A DNA stretch of 64,000 bases from Streptomyces sp. Alt3 (GCF_030719215.1 NZ_CP120983.1:2976001-3040000), one strand, 5' to 3'; shown: positions 51,255 to 60,048, numbered from the stretch's first letter. The notes: generated by a model from the sequence alone, not told the origin. Made by a program: numbers and translations.

Positions 51255-51296
51255 CTCGTTTGGCGCACAACTTTTTCGGAAATGACGGCACAGCAC

Positions 51297-51337
51297 GATG
51301 CCGCCCGGCTAAGCTCCTTGGCTCGCCGGGCGGCATC
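51297..51337 (-). terminator. terminator of phoH2
   Basis: 13-bp inverted repeat (51297-51309 with 51325-51337), 15-nt loop, starting 17 bp beyond the phoH2 stop. Confidence 0.7.
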
Positions 51338-51353
51338 TATAGGACGTTCAGGG

Positions 51354-52673
51354 TCAGATGTGACCGTCCTCCAGCATTTCGGTCACCAGCGCGGCGATCT
51401 GCGAGCGCTCGGACCGGGTGAGCGTGACGTGCGCGAAGAGCGGATGCCCTTTCAGCTTCTCGACCACGGCGACGACTCCGTCGTACCGGCCGACCCTGAG
51501 GTTGTCCCGCTGCGCCACGTCGTGGGTGAGCACCACCCGTGAATTCGCCCCGATACGGGACAGCACGGTCAGCAGGACGTTCCGTTCCAGGGACTGCGCC
51601 TCGTCCACGATCACGAACGCGTCGTGGAGCGACCGGCCCCGGATGTGGGTGAGCGGCAGGACCTCCAGCATCCCGCGCCCCAGCACCTCTTCGATGACCT
51701 CGCGCCCCGCGACCGCCGACAGCGTGTCGAAGACGGCCTGCGCCCAGGGGCTCATCTTCTCGGCCTCGCTGCCGGGGAGATAGCCGAGCTCCTGCCCGCC
51801 GACCGCGTACAGCGGCCGGAAGACCATCACCTTCTTGTGCTGCCGGCGCTCCAGCACGGCCTCCAGCCCCGCGCAGAGTGCCAGGGCCGACTTACCGGTG
51901 CCCGCCCGGCCGCCCATCGACACGATGCCGATGTCCGGGTCGAGAAGCAGGTCGAGCGCGATGCGCTGCTCGGCGCTGCGGCCGTGGATCCCGAAGGCCT
52001 CCCGGTCGCCGCGTACGAGGCGTACGTTGCCCTCGGCCGTGACCCTGCCGAGCGCCTTGCCGCGCTCGGACTGGAGGACCAGCCCGGTGTGCACGGGGTA
52101 CTCGGATGCCTCGGGGACGTAGAGGCTCTCCTCCCCGAACAGCAGGTCGACCTGGTCCCCGGCGAGGGTCAGTTCGGCCATCCCCGTCCAGCCGGAGTCG
52201 GTGACGGCGAGCTCGGCGCGGTACTCCTCCGCGAGGAGACCGACCGAGGACGCCTTGATCCGCAGCGGCAGGTCCTTGGAGACGACCGTGACGTCGAACC
52301 CCTCCGCCTGCAGGTTGCGTGCGACCGCGAGGATCCGTGAGTCGTTGTCCCCCAACCGGTAGCCGGCGGGCAGGACGCCGGGGTCGGAATGGTTGAGTTC
52401 GACACGGAGCGACCCGCCCAGGTCCCCGAGCGGGATCGGGGCGTCCAGCCGGCCGTACCGGATCCGGAAGTCGTCCAGCAGACGCAGGGCCTGCCGGGCG
52501 AAGTATCCGAGCTCGGGGTGGTGCCTTTTGGCCTCCAGCTCCGTGACCACGACGATCGGCAGCACGACTTCGTGCTCGTCGAACCGGGTCATGGCTTTGG
52601 GGTCGGCCAGCAGGACGCTGGTGTCGAGAACGTAGGTGCGCCTGTCGGGCATGCGGCGCTTGTTGCTGGTCAC
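51354..52673 (-). CDS. PhoH2-type PIN domain plus PhoH ATPase
   Basis: About 439 aa. An N-terminal PIN RNase domain ([41 protein letters not shown] with the acidic metal triad) is fused to a PhoH RNA helicase/ATPase domain (Walker [14 protein letters not shown]; Walker [13 protein letters not shown]). PhoH2 proteins act as sequence-specific RNA unwinding and cleaving enzymes. The GTG codons at 52673/52676 give the commonly annotated start, and ATG 52652 is also possible; no ribosome site decides. Monocistronic on the minus strand, downstream of the isoprenyl transferase gene after 339 bp. Confidence 0.92.
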   Translation of the reverse strand: MTSNKRRMPDRRTYVLDTSVLLADPKAMTRFDEHEVVLPIVVVTELEAKRHHPELGYFARQALRLLDDFRIRYGRLDAPIPLGDLGGSLRVELNHSDPGVLPAGYRLGDNDSRILAVARNLQAEGFDVTVVSKDLPLRIKASSVGLLAEEYRAELAVTDSGWTGMAELTLAGDQVDLLFGEESLYVPEASEYPVHTGLVLQSERGKALGRVTAEGNVRLVRGDREAFGIHGRSAEQRIALDLLLDPDIGIVSMGGRAGTGKSALALCAGLEAVLERRQHKKVMVFRPLYAVGGQELGYLPGSEAEKMSPWAQAVFDTLSAVAGREVIEEVLGRGMLEVLPLTHIRGRSLHDAFVIVDEAQSLERNVLLTVLSRIGANSRVVLTHDVAQRDNLRVGRYDGVVAVVEKLKGHPLFAHVTLTRSERSQIAALVTEMLEDGHI

Positions 52674-53012
52674 CACGGAAGGACGTACCCCCTCGGACGA
52701 GGTCGGGGAGTGCGACGGAGGTCGCGGAACTCCCCGAAGGGAGAGGACGGACCGGGTTCGGGCCCCGTGCGCGGGCCGAACACCGGCCCTCCGCGTCGGC
52801 CGCACGGTGTGCGGTCCTTCGTGTGCAAAGGGCCTCCCGGGCGAGCGGGCTGGGTGCCGCTCACTTGGTTGCGACGTCCGCCCGGTTACTGACCGGACGT
52901 CGACCTGAGAGCTGTATTCCCTCCAACACGCGAAGCCATGCCCCGGCCTGCGACAAGGTGCGCCCCCGCGCTGCTACTCTCCTCCGGCCGCGCGGCCGGT
53001 ACGTCGTGGCTC
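52674..53012. other. 339-bp gap between phoH2 and uppS
   Basis: A 9-bp inverted repeat (52872-52880 with 52894-52902, 13-nt loop) is the only clear structure; it could end uppS transcription or lie in the phoH2 promoter. No protein gene with Streptomyces-like codon use is seen. Confidence 0.6.
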
Positions 53013-53774
53013 TCAGGCCCCGTAACGCCGGTGGCGCGCCGCGTAGTCACGCAGGGCGCGCAGGAAGTCGACCTTGCGGAAGGCCGGCCAGAAGACCTCG
53101 CAGAAGTAGTACTCCGAATGGGCGCTCTGCCAGAGCATGAAGCCCGACAGCCGCTGTTCCCCGCTCGTACGGATCACGAGGTCCGGGTCGGGCTGTCCGC
53201 GGGTGTAGAGGTGCTCGGAGATCAGGTCCGTGGAGACCACCTCGGCGAGCTCCTCGAAGGTGGTGCCGCGGGAGGAGTGGTCCAGGAGCAGGGAGCGGAC
53301 CGCGTCCGCGATCTCCTGACGTCCGCCGTAGCCGACGGCGACGTTGACGATTATCCCGTCGACGCCCGCAGTGGCCTCCTCCGCCTCCTTGAGGACGGTC
53401 TGGGTCCTGGCCGGCAGGAGGTCCAGCGTGCCGACGTGGTGGACCCGCCACCGCCCGTCGGACGCCAGCTGGCGGACCGTGTTCTCGATGATCCCGAGCA
53501 GCGGGATGAGCTCCGCCTCGGGCCGGTCGAAATTGTCGGTGGAGAGCAGCCAGAGGGTGACGACCTCGACATCGGTCTCGCTGCACCATCCGAGCAGCTC
53601 CGAGATCTTGTCCGCCCCGGCCTGGTGGCCTTGCACGGCCGAGCCGCCGGATGCCTTCGCCCACCGCCGGTTTCCGTCGAGGATGACTCCGATGTGCTTG
53701 GGCACCTGGTCGTGATCCAGGCGGCCTCCCACCCGGCGTGCGTAGAGCCCGTACACCAGGTCGCGCAAGTTCAC
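53013..53774 (-). CDS. isoprenyl (cis-prenyl) transferase, UppS family
   Basis: 253 aa. HIGVILDGNRRWAKASGG carries the catalytic Asp and phosphate-binding Arg residues; LWLLSTDNFDRPEAEL, NVAVGYGGRQEIADAV and DPDLVIRTSGEQRLSGFMLW plus SEYYFCEVFWPAF complete the cis-prenyltransferase blocks. It condenses IPP onto an allylic diphosphate to make a polyprenyl carrier or a shorter Z-prenyl product; Streptomyces have two paralogues and the chain length cannot be read here. GTG 53774 is preferred (GAGGG upstream); GTG 53783 is possible. Divergent from the aldo/keto reductase gene. Confidence 0.94.
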   Translation of the reverse strand: MNLRDLVYGLYARRVGGRLDHDQVPKHIGVILDGNRRWAKASGGSAVQGHQAGADKISELLGWCSETDVEVVTLWLLSTDNFDRPEAELIPLLGIIENTVRQLASDGRWRVHHVGTLDLLPARTQTVLKEAEEATAGVDGIIVNVAVGYGGRQEIADAVRSLLLDHSSRGTTFEELAEVVSTDLISEHLYTRGQPDPDLVIRTSGEQRLSGFMLWQSAHSEYYFCEVFWPAFRKVDFLRALRDYAARHRRYGA

Positions 53775-53981
53775 TGAGTTCACCCTCTCGGTTCCGTACG
53801 GGCCCTGGGCCCGCCCTCCCCCTCGACGGGGGTCCGGGGCCGCCCCCCGGGGGATCACCGTGCGGTCCGCGCACCGCGCTCCCGCGCCGCGGACCGGCAT
53901 GTCCCGAAGCCGCCACATTACTGCGGACGGGTCACGGGGGCCCAACCCGGTCTGTCACAAGTCCGTGATAAGGAGTGAAAC

Positions 53982-55019
53982 GTGACTGATTCCCTCTCCT
54001 ACCTCCCCGACACGTCTCGCTACGACTCCATGGAGTACCGCCGTACCGGCCGCAGCGGTCTCAAGCTGCCCGCGATCTCGCTCGGCCTGTGGCACAACTT
54101 CGGCGACGACCGAGCCCTGGGCTCCCAGCGGGCGATCCTGCGCCGTGCCTTCGACCTCGGTGTGACCCACTTCGACCTGGCCAACAACTACGGCCCGCCG
54201 CCCGGCTCCGCCGAGCTGAACTTCGGCAAGATCTTCCACCAGGACTTCGCCCCGTACCGGGACGAGATCATCGTCTCCACCAAGGCCGGCTACCGGATGC
54301 ACCCCGGCCCGTACGGCGAGTGGGGATCCCGCAAGTACCTGCTGTCCTCGCTCGACGCCTCGCTGCGGCGGACGGGCCTCGACCACGTCGACATCTTCTA
54401 CTCCCACCGCTTCGACCCCGCCACCCCGCTCGAGGAGACGATGGGCGCCCTCGCCTCCGCGGTGAACCGCGGGAAGGCGCTGTACGCGGGCGTGTCCTCC
54501 TACAACGCCGGGCAGACCGCCGAGGCGGCACGGATCCTCAAGGAGATGGGGGTGCCCGCCCTGATCCACCAGCCCTCCTACTCGATGGTGAACCGCTGGG
54601 TGGAGTCCGACGGACTGCTCGACACCCTGGAGAGGGAGGGCATGGGCTGCATCTCCTTCGCACCGCTCGCCCAGGGGCTGCTCACCGGCAAGTACCTGAC
54701 AGGCATCCCCGAGGGGTCGCGCGCCAGCCAGGGCAAGTCCCTGGACCCGGATCTGCTGTCCGACGAGATGGTGCGCCGGCTGCGCGGGCTGAACGACATC
54801 GCGCAGAAGCGCGGGCAGTCCCTCGCGCAGCTGGCCCTCAACTGGGTCCTGCGGGACAGCCGCATGACCTCCGCCCTCATCGGCGCTTCGAGCGTGAAGC
54901 AGCTGGAGGAGAACGTGGCCGCACTCTCCGCGCCCGCGCTGACCGCCGCCGAGCTGAAGGAGATCGACGCCTTCGCCGTGGACACCGCGAGCACCAATAT
55001 CTGGGCCCGGCGCGGCTGA
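53982..55019 (+). CDS. mgrA: L-glyceraldehyde 3-phosphate reductase-like aldo/keto reductase
   Basis: 345 aa NADPH-dependent TIM barrel (AKR14/YghZ type). The catalytic tetrad is seen in HFDLANNYGPPPGSAEL (Asp, Tyr), IIVSTKAGYRM (Lys) and DIFYSHRFDPATPLEETMGA (His). QPSYSMVNRW and FAPLAQGLLTGKY are typical of the YghZ/Kvbeta branch that reduces L-glyceraldehyde 3-phosphate and methylglyoxal. AAGGAG precedes GTG 53982. Divergent from uppS. Confidence 0.93.
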   Translation: MTDSLSYLPDTSRYDSMEYRRTGRSGLKLPAISLGLWHNFGDDRALGSQRAILRRAFDLGVTHFDLANNYGPPPGSAELNFGKIFHQDFAPYRDEIIVSTKAGYRMHPGPYGEWGSRKYLLSSLDASLRRTGLDHVDIFYSHRFDPATPLEETMGALASAVNRGKALYAGVSSYNAGQTAEAARILKEMGVPALIHQPSYSMVNRWVESDGLLDTLEREGMGCISFAPLAQGLLTGKYLTGIPEGSRASQGKSLDPDLLSDEMVRRLRGLNDIAQKRGQSLAQLALNWVLRDSRMTSALIGASSVKQLEENVAALSAPALTAAELKEIDAFAVDTASTNIWARRG

Positions 55020-55340
55020 CCCACGGCCTCTCAGGCGTCGAATTCCCCGGTTGTCCGGGGCTGCACACGAGGCCGCCACCGGTTCTGCACAAGGGCCGCA
55101 CATCCGGAATGCATCCGGGCACAAAAAAACGGGCCGGTCCGTGGGGGGGGGATACGGACCGGCCCGAGGGGGGGTTTCCACCATAACCCTTCGTAAGTGC
55201 TGCTGCGTGCCACGCCACAGAATAATTACTCTCCGAATTCATCGGAATGCGCTACGGGCACATTCCAACTGCCTGCGGAACGCGCCGGACCGGGGTCATC
55301 GAGGACGGATTCCGTCCTATCGGCGTCCTACATTCGGCCC
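55020..55340. other. 321-bp gap after mgrA
   Basis: Holds the unusual hairpin at 55130-55166, a run of seven G just after it (55168-55174 region), and an AT-richer stretch (about 55205-55260). TACATT at 55329-55334 is the -10 of the next gene. No protein gene is credible. Confidence 0.6.
55130..55166. terminator. hairpin with poly-G loop after mgrA
   Basis: 13-bp stem (55130-55142 with 55154-55166) around an 11-nt loop of nine G plus AT; a run of seven A (55123-55129) lies on its left, giving a U-tract only for transcripts coming from the right. It is 110 bp after the mgrA stop. Confidence 0.7.
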
Positions 55341-56515
55341 ATGACGACACGCACCCGCATCACGGCCGTGAGCTGGTCCCGGGCAGACGCCAGGCGCCTG
55401 GACAGGCAGTTCCTCTCCGGAAGCACCCCTTCAGCCGATGACACCGCCCACGGCGTGACGGGGGCCGTCGCCGCGATGCTCGGGGCACACGCGCAGGTTC
55501 TGTCCGCCGCCGAACTCTCGATCGGGCTCCGCGCCCCGGGGACGACACGCACGGATGTGCGGACGGCTGTGTGGACCGACCGGAGCCTGGTCAAGACGTT
55601 CGGCCCGCGCGGCACCGTGCACCTGCTGCCCGCCGAGGAGCTTCCGATGTGGACCGGGGCCCTGTCGGCCGTACCGGCGGGCGGCAGCCCCTTCCCCAAG
55701 GACGCCCGGATGACGCCGGACCAGGTCGAGGCGGTCGTGGCCGCCGTCGCCGACGCCCTGAAGGGCGCCGAGCTCACCGCCGACGAGCTCTCCGACGAGG
55801 TGATCAGGCGTACGGGTCCCTGGGCGGGCGACCCGGTCATGCCCGCGTTCCGGGGAATGTGGCCCCGCTGGCGCCAGGTGCTGCACCTGGCGGGGCACCG
55901 GGGCGCCCTCTGCTACGCACCGAACCGGGGCCGGAAGGCCACGTACACGAATCCCGCGACCGTCCCGATGCCCGCGCGGGAGGCGACGGCCGCGCTCGTG
56001 CGCCGCTACCTGCTGGCCTACGGTCCGGCCACCCCGGCCCACTTCGCGCGGTGGCTCGCGGCGCCGCGGGGCTGGGCCGGCTCTTCGAGGAGCTGGCCGG
56101 GGCCGGCGCGATCGAGGAGGTGGCCTTCGAGGAGTGCGGGCAGGCGTGGGTGGTCGCGGGCGACACCCGGTTCCCGTCGGCGGCGCCGCGCGGGGTGCGG
56201 CTGCTCCCCTACTTCGACGCCTTCGGCATCGCCTCCCAGCCGCGTGAGCGCCTCTTCCCCGGCGCGGCGTACGCACGCGCGACGGCCGGCGGCCAGGCGG
56301 GCAACTTCCCGGTGCTGCTGGTGGACGGCGAGGTCGCCGGGGTGTGGCACCAGCGGCGCTCGGGCAGGCGGATCGCGGTGACCGTGGAACCGCTGGGCCC
56401 GCTGGACGCCGCGCGCGGGCGGGCACTGGAGGAACAGGTGGAGAGGCTGGGCGAGGTGATGGAGGGGACCCCGGAGCTGACGGTGGGGAAGGTGACCGTG
56501 GGCGGCCACGCATAG
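55341..56515 (+). pseudogene. AlkZ-like winged-helix DNA-binding protein, frameshifted by one base
   Basis: HTH_42/AlkZ family (winged-helix DNA glycosylase type; AlkZ unhooks DNA crosslinks in Streptomyces). Part 1 (55341 to about 56078) includes LIGLRAP-type blocks: AAELSIGLRAPGTTRTDVRT, TFGPRGTVHLLPAEELPMWT, and ends PAHFARWLAAPRGWA. Part 2 (about 56079-56515, one frame back) resumes with LFEELAGAGAIEEVAFEECG, LLPYFDAFGIASQPRERLFP and VEPLGPLDAARGRALEEQVE. Adding one base within about 56068-56080 restores a 391-aa protein of family length. So this is a sequence error in a G/C run or a real pseudogene. ATG 55341 has TACATT 6 nt upstream (leaderless). Distance from mgrA is 321 bp. Confidence 0.85.
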
Positions 56516-56535
56516 CCCGGGGCAGAACAGCCCGT

Positions 56536-56569
56536 GGGTCCCGCCGGTCGGCGGGTCCCACCGGTCGGC
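56536..56569. repeat. 17-bp tandem repeat forming a terminator hairpin
   Basis: Two units (56536-56552, 56553-56569) differing at one base, plus a partial third. Within it CCCGCC-GGTC-GGCGGG (56540-56555) folds. It lies between convergent stops at 56515 and 56574, so a bidirectional terminator is likely. Confidence 0.75.
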
Positions 56570-56573
56570 GGGT

Positions 56574-57029
56574 TCAGCGGGGCAGGAAGCGGATCGACAC
56601 GGTGTCGCCTCCAAGGACCGCGAAGTCGCCGTTCTCGCAGCGGATCACCGCCTCGCGCACCTCGCCGTGCTCGTCGCGCCGCTCCTGCGTGCCGGTGACC
56701 GTCCAGGCCCCGCCGTACGGAGGAGGTGGCAGCCGGCTCAGCTGCTCGAACTGCCACTGGCCCGCGGGCACACACCAGTCCGGCAGGCCGGGCCAGGCTC
56801 CTGACGTGATGCTCAGCGTGTGATCGGAGGCGCAGGTCAGCAGGACCGACTGTCCCTGCTCCAGTACGAATTCGACGGCTTCCGGCTCTCCGGCGCGCCC
56901 TTCGGGCCGGTAGAACAGGCCGAGGACGGCGGTGATCCGCGCGCCCGTGAGCCAGTCGGCCTTCCCGTGGCGCAGCCGGCCGGCCGGCGGGCTGATCTCT
57001 CCGCCCGGCATTTCCCTTCCCACCGACAT
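56574..57029 (-). CDS. conserved hypothetical protein
   Basis: 151 aa, no signal peptide or membrane helix. I do not recognise a family. Composition is mixed with Trp/Pro-rich segments: FVLEQGQSVLLTCASDHTLS and WCVPAGQWQFEQLSRLPPPP, ending VIRCENGDFAVLGGDTVSIR, suggesting a beta-rich fold. ATG 57029 is chosen because AAGGAG lies 6 nt before it; the ATG at 57077 lacks one. A minus-strand methyltransferase gene lies about 100 bp upstream, so the two may be co-transcribed. Confidence 0.7.
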   Translation of the reverse strand: MSVGREMPGGEISPPAGRLRHGKADWLTGARITAVLGLFYRPEGRAGEPEAVEFVLEQGQSVLLTCASDHTLSITSGAWPGLPDWCVPAGQWQFEQLSRLPPPPYGGAWTVTGTQERRDEHGEVREAVIRCENGDFAVLGGDTVSIRFLPR

Positions 57030-57132
57030 GACCCGCTCCTTCGTTGTGCGCTCAACCACCAGAATCGCACTACTCATGGGTAGGACGGAGGAGCAGGGGA
57101 TGGCGTTGCGTCCGGGGCCTGTGAAGGCGTTC

Positions 57133-57951
57133 TCAGCGTAGGGCCGTTGAGGCCCTCCGTGGTTTCCGCGCCTCGATCAGGAAGCGGGCGCTGTGCGCGA
57201 CGAACGGCCCTTCCTCCTCGATCTGCCGGTGCAGGGAACGCAGTTGGGGCAGGTGGTCGCCGACGGTGAAACCCGGCACCATCCAGATGACCTTGCGCAG
57301 GAAGTAGACGACGGATCCGATGTCGAGGAACTCGACGCGCAGGCGCTCGGCACGCAGGTCCGTCACCTCCAGCCCGGCGGCCTCCGCGTCCTCCCGTGCG
57401 CGCTGCGGATCGCGGGCGCCGCACTCCTCGGCGGAGCGCGGGCCGAGGAAGTACTCGACGAGTTCGAACACGCTCTCCGGGCCGACCTGCTGGGAGAAGT
57501 ACGTGCCTCCGGGGGCGAGCACCCGGGCGATCTCGTCCCACCAGGCCGTCACCGGATGCCGGCTGACGACCAGGTCGAAGGTGTCGTCGGCGAAGGGCAG
57601 CGGCGGCTCGTCGGAGTCCGCGACGACGACGGCACCACGCGGGCGGAGCAGGGCGGTGGCGCGGGCGAGGTTCGGCGGCCAGGACTCGGTGGCCACGGTC
57701 AGCGGCGGCAGCGCGGGAGCGGAGGCGAGCACCTCCCCTCCTCCAGTCTGGATGTCCAGCGCGGCCTCGGCCCGCGCCATCCGGCCCGCCATGGCGCGCG
57801 CGTAGCCCCACGAGGGCCTCTGCTCGGTGGCACGTCCGTCGAGCCAGGAGAAGTCCCAGCCCTCGACGGACACGGCGTCCGCCTCGGCGACGAGGGCGTC
57901 GAAGCGCGCGTCGGAGGCCGAGGGGTCGAGGGGCGTGGATGATCCGGTCAT
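57133..57951 (-). CDS. class I SAM-dependent methyltransferase
   Basis: 272 aa Rossmann-fold methyltransferase. LDIQTGGGEVLASAPALPPL is motif I (Gly-rich SAM loop), VVVADSDEPPLPFADDTFDL carries the acidic motif II and motif III region, and VSRHPVTAWWDEIARVLAPG, TYFSQQVG is the post-motif region typical of UbiE/Methyltransf_11-like enzymes. The substrate is unknown. Streptomyces have many similar genes. ATG 57951. On the minus strand downstream of the prepilin peptidase gene (71-bp gap). Confidence 0.88.
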   Translation of the reverse strand: MTGSSTPLDPSASDARFDALVAEADAVSVEGWDFSWLDGRATEQRPSWGYARAMAGRMARAEAALDIQTGGGEVLASAPALPPLTVATESWPPNLARATALLRPRGAVVVADSDEPPLPFADDTFDLVVSRHPVTAWWDEIARVLAPGGTYFSQQVGPESVFELVEYFLGPRSAEECGARDPQRAREDAEAAGLEVTDLRAERLRVEFLDIGSVVYFLRKVIWMVPGFTVGDHLPQLRSLHRQIEEEGPFVAHSARFLIEARKPRRASTALR

Positions 57952-58022
57952 ACGGGCAGGGTGTCAGTCCGCCACCGCCCGGCGCGACCACATATTCCGT
58001 ATGTCCGTACGCCAGGTGAAGC

Positions 58023-58814
58023 TCAGGCACCGAGGCCCCCGGACAACAGGCCGAACAGCGCTCCGGCGAGCATGAACGGGCCGAACGGGATGCCTGTCTT
58101 GCGCCCGGCGCGCCGGGCCAGCATCAGCCCAGCCCCGTACAGCGCGCCGAACAGGAACCCGGCGAAGCCCCCCAGGAAGAGCACCGCCCAGCCGTACCAG
58201 CCGAGCGCGACGCCCAGCGCGAGGGCGAGCTTCACGTCGCCGAAGCCCATGCCGTTCGGGTTGATCCGGTACAGGAGGAGGTAGAAGCCTCCGAGGACCG
58301 CCCCGCCGAGGAGGGCGGAGGTCCAGGAGCCGCGGTGTCCGGGCAGCAGGGCGGCGGCGCCCAGAAGGACCGCGGCCACACCGGCGAGGGGCAGCGTGAG
58401 CACGTCGGGCAGCCGGTGGACGCGGCGGTCGATGACGGCGAGGAGCACGGCGACGGGGGCCAGGAGCACCCAGACGACGGCCTCGGGACGGGCCCCGGCC
58501 GCGCCCGCGAGGGCGGCGCAGACGAACAGGGTGACCACCGGGGCGACGGCGGAGGGAGCGTAACGGCCCTGACCGGCGGGCGCCGGGGCGTGCGGGGCGG
58601 CGGCGCCCCGGAGCGAGGAGACGGTCACGGCGCACGACGCGCATCTGGCCGGTCCGAGCCAGCCACGGGCGGGCCCCGTGAGCGCGTGCCCGGCCGGGCA
58701 CGCGTCCCGCCAGGGCTCCTCGGGTTCGACGGAGAAGCGGTACGCGGCGCGCGGGACCAGCAGGCCCGCGGCGGCGCCCCAGAGCGCGGCGACCGCAATC
58801 AGTGTGGCGTCCAC
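58023..58814 (-). CDS. A24 family prepilin peptidase (type IV leader peptidase-like)
   Basis: 263 aa integral-membrane aspartic protease. The two catalytic aspartates are in LLAVIDRRVHRLPDVLTLPL and GMGFGDVKLALALGVALGW. The N-terminal loop carries a CASC motif (GPARCASCAV) that may bind zinc. It processes class III signal peptides of Flp/Tad-type pilins; no pilin or Tad genes lie in the window, so its partners are elsewhere. GTG 58814. Divergent from the DUF192 gene (105-bp gap). Confidence 0.9.
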   Translation of the reverse strand: MDATLIAVAALWGAAAGLLVPRAAYRFSVEPEEPWRDACPAGHALTGPARGWLGPARCASCAVTVSSLRGAAAPHAPAPAGQGRYAPSAVAPVVTLFVCAALAGAAGARPEAVVWVLLAPVAVLLAVIDRRVHRLPDVLTLPLAGVAAVLLGAAALLPGHRGSWTSALLGGAVLGGFYLLLYRINPNGMGFGDVKLALALGVALGWYGWAVLFLGGFAGFLFGALYGAGLMLARRAGRKTGIPFGPFMLAGALFGLLSGGLGA

Positions 58815-58919
58815 GGATGCGACCCTAATCCGGTCCGCACGGCGGGGTCTTGGGCCCTGGGGCCCACTGCCGGCCGTTCCGGACCCACGGGCGGGCGGGG
58901 AGGGCTACGGTCGGCTCCC

Positions 58920-59309
58920 ATGGGGAAATGGCGTAACGGCAGCGGGACACTGACGGTCGGGTCGGACTCCGAGGTGCGGGAGGTGCCCCTGCGCATAGCC
59001 GCCTCCTACCGTGCACGGGCGCGGGGGCTGCTCGGTGCGGACGGCGTCGACGGCGCCCTGCTGATCACCCCGTGCGGGAGCGTGCACACCTTCCGGATGC
59101 GGTTCACCATCGATGTGGCGTACCTGGACCGCAGGTTCAACGTCCTGGCGGTCCGCACGATGAAGCCCGGCCGGCTCGGCCGGCCCCGGCTACGCGCCCG
59201 TCATGTGGTCGAGTCGGAGGCCGGGGCGATGGACGGCTGGGGCCTGCGGCCGGGGACGCGGGTGCGGGTCTCGGTGCCCGTCACGGAAGTTTCGCCGCCT
59301 GTGCGGTGA
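58920..59309 (+). CDS. DUF192 family protein
   Basis: 129 aa single DUF192 domain: ASYRARARGLLGADGVDGAL, CGSVHTFRMRFTIDVAYLDR and ESEAGAMDGWGLRPGTRVRV, the pattern of ACR/DUF192 proteins of unknown function (structures show a beta-barrel with a conserved MRF/IDV face). No signal peptide here, while many homologues are exported. ATG 58920 has TACGGT 8 nt upstream. It is divergent from the prepilin peptidase gene; the two often occur together in actinobacteria, as I recall. Its 3' end overlaps that of the convergent lipoprotein gene by 29 bp. Confidence 0.87.
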   Translation: MGKWRNGSGTLTVGSDSEVREVPLRIAASYRARARGLLGADGVDGALLITPCGSVHTFRMRFTIDVAYLDRRFNVLAVRTMKPGRLGRPRLRARHVVESEAGAMDGWGLRPGTRVRVSVPVTEVSPPVR

Positions 59310-60048
59310 CGAGCGCGGCCGGGACCTCGGGTGTCGTGGACGTCAGGAAGTCGGCCGCGTAGAAGGTGACGACCGTCGATCCGGTCCGTACGAGGTGGAA
59401 GACGAGCGGGACCCCGGCCCCTTCCAGGCTGCCAGTCACCTGGTAGGCGAACGACTCCTGGCCGGCCTCGGCCGCGGGCAGCGCCTTGACGCCGGTGTAG
59501 GTGGACGGCCCGTCCTCGCTCGTCGTACGGAACCCGTCGGCGCAGGCCCGTACGGCGTCGCGGACCGAGCGCAGCAGTTCCTCGGCTTCGCCCTTCGGGT
59601 GCGAGGTGAGGATCTCGGTGACGACGGTCCGGTCGTCCTCGCCCTGTTCCCTCGTGTCCGTCACCGTACGGAAGACGGTGGCGGCGGGGGCGGGTTCGGG
59701 TGAGCCGTTGATGATCGCGGTGATCGGCCGGCATGCCTCGTCCTCTGACTCCTCGGTGCCGCGCTCGTCGGTGCCTTCCAGGGGTGCGAGCGCGTAGCCC
59801 GGCGCCTCGCCTGTGGTGAGGGCCACCTTCGTCAGCTCGGCCTCGGTGAGGGTCCTGCCGTCGCCGGTGGGCGTGGGCGACGCCGCCGCCACGGGTGTGG
59901 TGGCGGAGGCGGTCCCGGGGGTCCGCGGTGCGGCGCCGGTCGCTTCCCCGCCCGCCCCCTGGCCCTCGGCCCCGTCGGGCCCGCAGCCGGCCGCCGCCAG
60001 GCAGAGGAGGAGCGTGCCCGCCGCCACGACGGTCGTAGGTACCTTCAT
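59281..60048 (-). CDS. predicted lipoprotein
   Basis: 255 aa. A type II signal with lipobox LAAAGC (Cys22) is followed by a low-complexity Gly/Thr/Pro linker (about 23-65) and a globular domain with CRPITAIINGSPEPAP and FRTVTDTREQGEDDRTVVTE. The fold resembles PknH-like or LpqN-type sensor domains in outline only; I cannot name the family. ATG 60048. It is on the same strand as the frameshifted mannosyltransferase (85 bp apart) and its 3' end overlaps the DUF192 gene end by 29 bp. Confidence 0.82.
   Translation of the reverse strand: MKVPTTVVAAGTLLLCLAAAGCGPDGAEGQGAGGEATGAAPRTPGTASATTPVAAASPTPTGDGRTLTEAELTKVALTTGEAPGYALAPLEGTDERGTEESEDEACRPITAIINGSPEPAPAATVFRTVTDTREQGEDDRTVVTEILTSHPKGEAEELLRSVRDAVRACADGFRTTSEDGPSTYTGVKALPAAEAGQESFAYQVTGSLEGAGVPLVFHLVRTGSTVVTFYAADFLTSTTPEVPAALVTAQAAKLP

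Larger units (their letters stand above)
50965..51353. other. 389-bp gap: structured leader and promoter of the SLT gene
   Basis: On the minus strand several stems are visible: 50983-50989 with 51002-51008 just before the ribosome site; 51031-51036 with 51052-51057; 51013-51018 with 51056-51061; and 51075-51079 with 51084-51088. Farther upstream GTGTGA-N4-TCACAC (51239-51254) is a Crp-like palindrome. The phoH terminator lies at 51297-51337. No protein gene is credible. Confidence 0.6.

Noticed and set aside
50965..51260. c-di-AMP (ydaO-type) riboswitch before the SLT gene
   Set aside because: Expected from homologous genes, but the conserved GGGTGAATC-type core and flanking motifs are not present; only unassigned stems are seen.
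52636..52908. 90-codon plus-strand frame upstream of phoH2
   Set aside because: Overlaps the phoH2 start region, has no ribosome site and an amino-acid composition typical of spurious GC frames.
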